This document shows, in pieces, positions 5,803 to 6,046 of a stretch of 6,046 nt of DNA. Position numbers and translations under genes: made by a program. The notes under the pieces are model-generated. The model was not told where the DNA came from, searched no databases, and saw only the letters and a program-made list of their open reading frames with translations. This DNA is from Pseudopedobacter sp045629485 (GTDB lineage Bacteria > Bacteroidota > Bacteroidia > Sphingobacteriales > Sphingobacteriaceae): NCBI GenBank assembly GCA_045629485.1, contig JAZQRF010000031.1, forward strand, positions 1-6,046, in the 5' to 3' direction. Numbering within the stretch: position 1 is the stretch's first letter; the number at the start of each line of letters is the position of its first letter.

Positions 5803-6046
5803 TTAACAATCACAAAGACTAATTGGAATGTTTATGGCCAAGCCGCCTTCAGAGGTTTCTTTATATTTAGAATTCATATCTAATGCAGTTTGCCACATGG
5901 TTTTTACCACACCATCTAAAGAAACTTTTGCTAAGCCCGGAACCCCGTTCATAGCAAGCTGAGAGGCTGTAATTGCTTTGATGGCACCCATGGTGTTTCT
6001 TTCTATGCAAGGCACTTGTACCAATCCAGCAATAGGGTCACAGGTT
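5803..6046 (-). CDS. sdaA: L-serine dehydratase (L-serine ammonia-lyase), C-terminal part (cut by window edge)
   Basis: The last 80 residues of an iron-sulfur L-serine dehydratase, which converts L-serine to pyruvate and ammonia in the cytoplasm using an oxygen-sensitive [4Fe-4S] cluster. The fragment opens TCDPIAGLVQVPCIERNTMG, nearly identical to the conserved block of bacterial SdaA and related single-chain enzymes. Its two cysteines are 11 residues apart, as expected for two of the cluster ligands. It continues through AIKAITASQLA, a V-K-T-M-W-Q-T segment, and KYKETSEGGLAINI, typical of the family's end. The protein ends SLCDC. A C-terminal cysteine reaches the active-site cluster in some type 2 enzymes, so this tail is plausible for that role. 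The true start lies beyond the right edge. The TTG at 6022-6024 is not a start, because the conserved sequence runs on upstream of it. Confidence 0.93.
   Translation of the reverse strand, partial: TCDPIAGLVQVPCIERNTMGAIKAITASQLAMNGVPGLAKVSLDGVVKTMWQTALDMNSKYKETSEGGLAINIPISLCDC

Overview
The window looks like the chromosome of a member of the Bacteroidota, most likely Pedobacter or a relative in the Sphingobacteriaceae. The DNA is AT-rich and start codons lack Shine-Dalgarno sequences, sitting instead behind A/T-rich leaders. Two exported proteins carry type IX secretion (T9SS) C-terminal modules, and the decayed transposase is of a type I associate with this phylum. The genus is an inference.

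Layout: (1) 1-381, minus strand: the N-terminal part of a DUF389 membrane protein, cut by the left edge. (2) 382-819: no intact gene, but a compact structured island at about 391-481. (3) 820-1332: a graveyard. A fragment of a surface beta-helix-type protein gene runs directly into a fragment of an IS5/IS1182-type transposase gene with an in-frame stop, followed by what looks like the IS right end. (4) 1333-1572: AT-rich leader of the next gene. (5) 1573-3252, plus: secreted 559-residue protein with a propeller-like N-terminal part, a beta-sandwich stalk and a T9SS sorting domain, closed by an intrinsic terminator. (6) 3388-4092 and 4097-5701, plus: a tightly spaced pair. The first encodes a small secreted protein made of little more than a stalk and a degenerate T9SS-like tail. 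The second encodes a secreted protein with a lamin-tail-like N-terminal half and a phosphodiester glycosidase (NAGPA/DUF2233) C-terminal half. (7) 5720-5771: a perfect 24-bp hairpin that serves as terminator between convergent genes. (8) 5803-6046, minus: the C-terminal end of an iron-sulfur L-serine dehydratase (sdaA), cut by the right edge.

How the genes work together: the three complete plus-strand genes all encode exported proteins and form a small cell-envelope or surface cluster between two housekeeping-type genes. Only the last two look like an operon. The glycosidase is the only one with a recognisable enzymatic fold, and its substrate cannot be read from the sequence. I found no defence system, CRISPR array, tRNA or rRNA. 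The most interesting points are the passenger-less stalk/tail protein coupled to the glycosidase, the lamin-tail plus NAGPA architecture, the composite pseudogene junction and the unexplained structured island.
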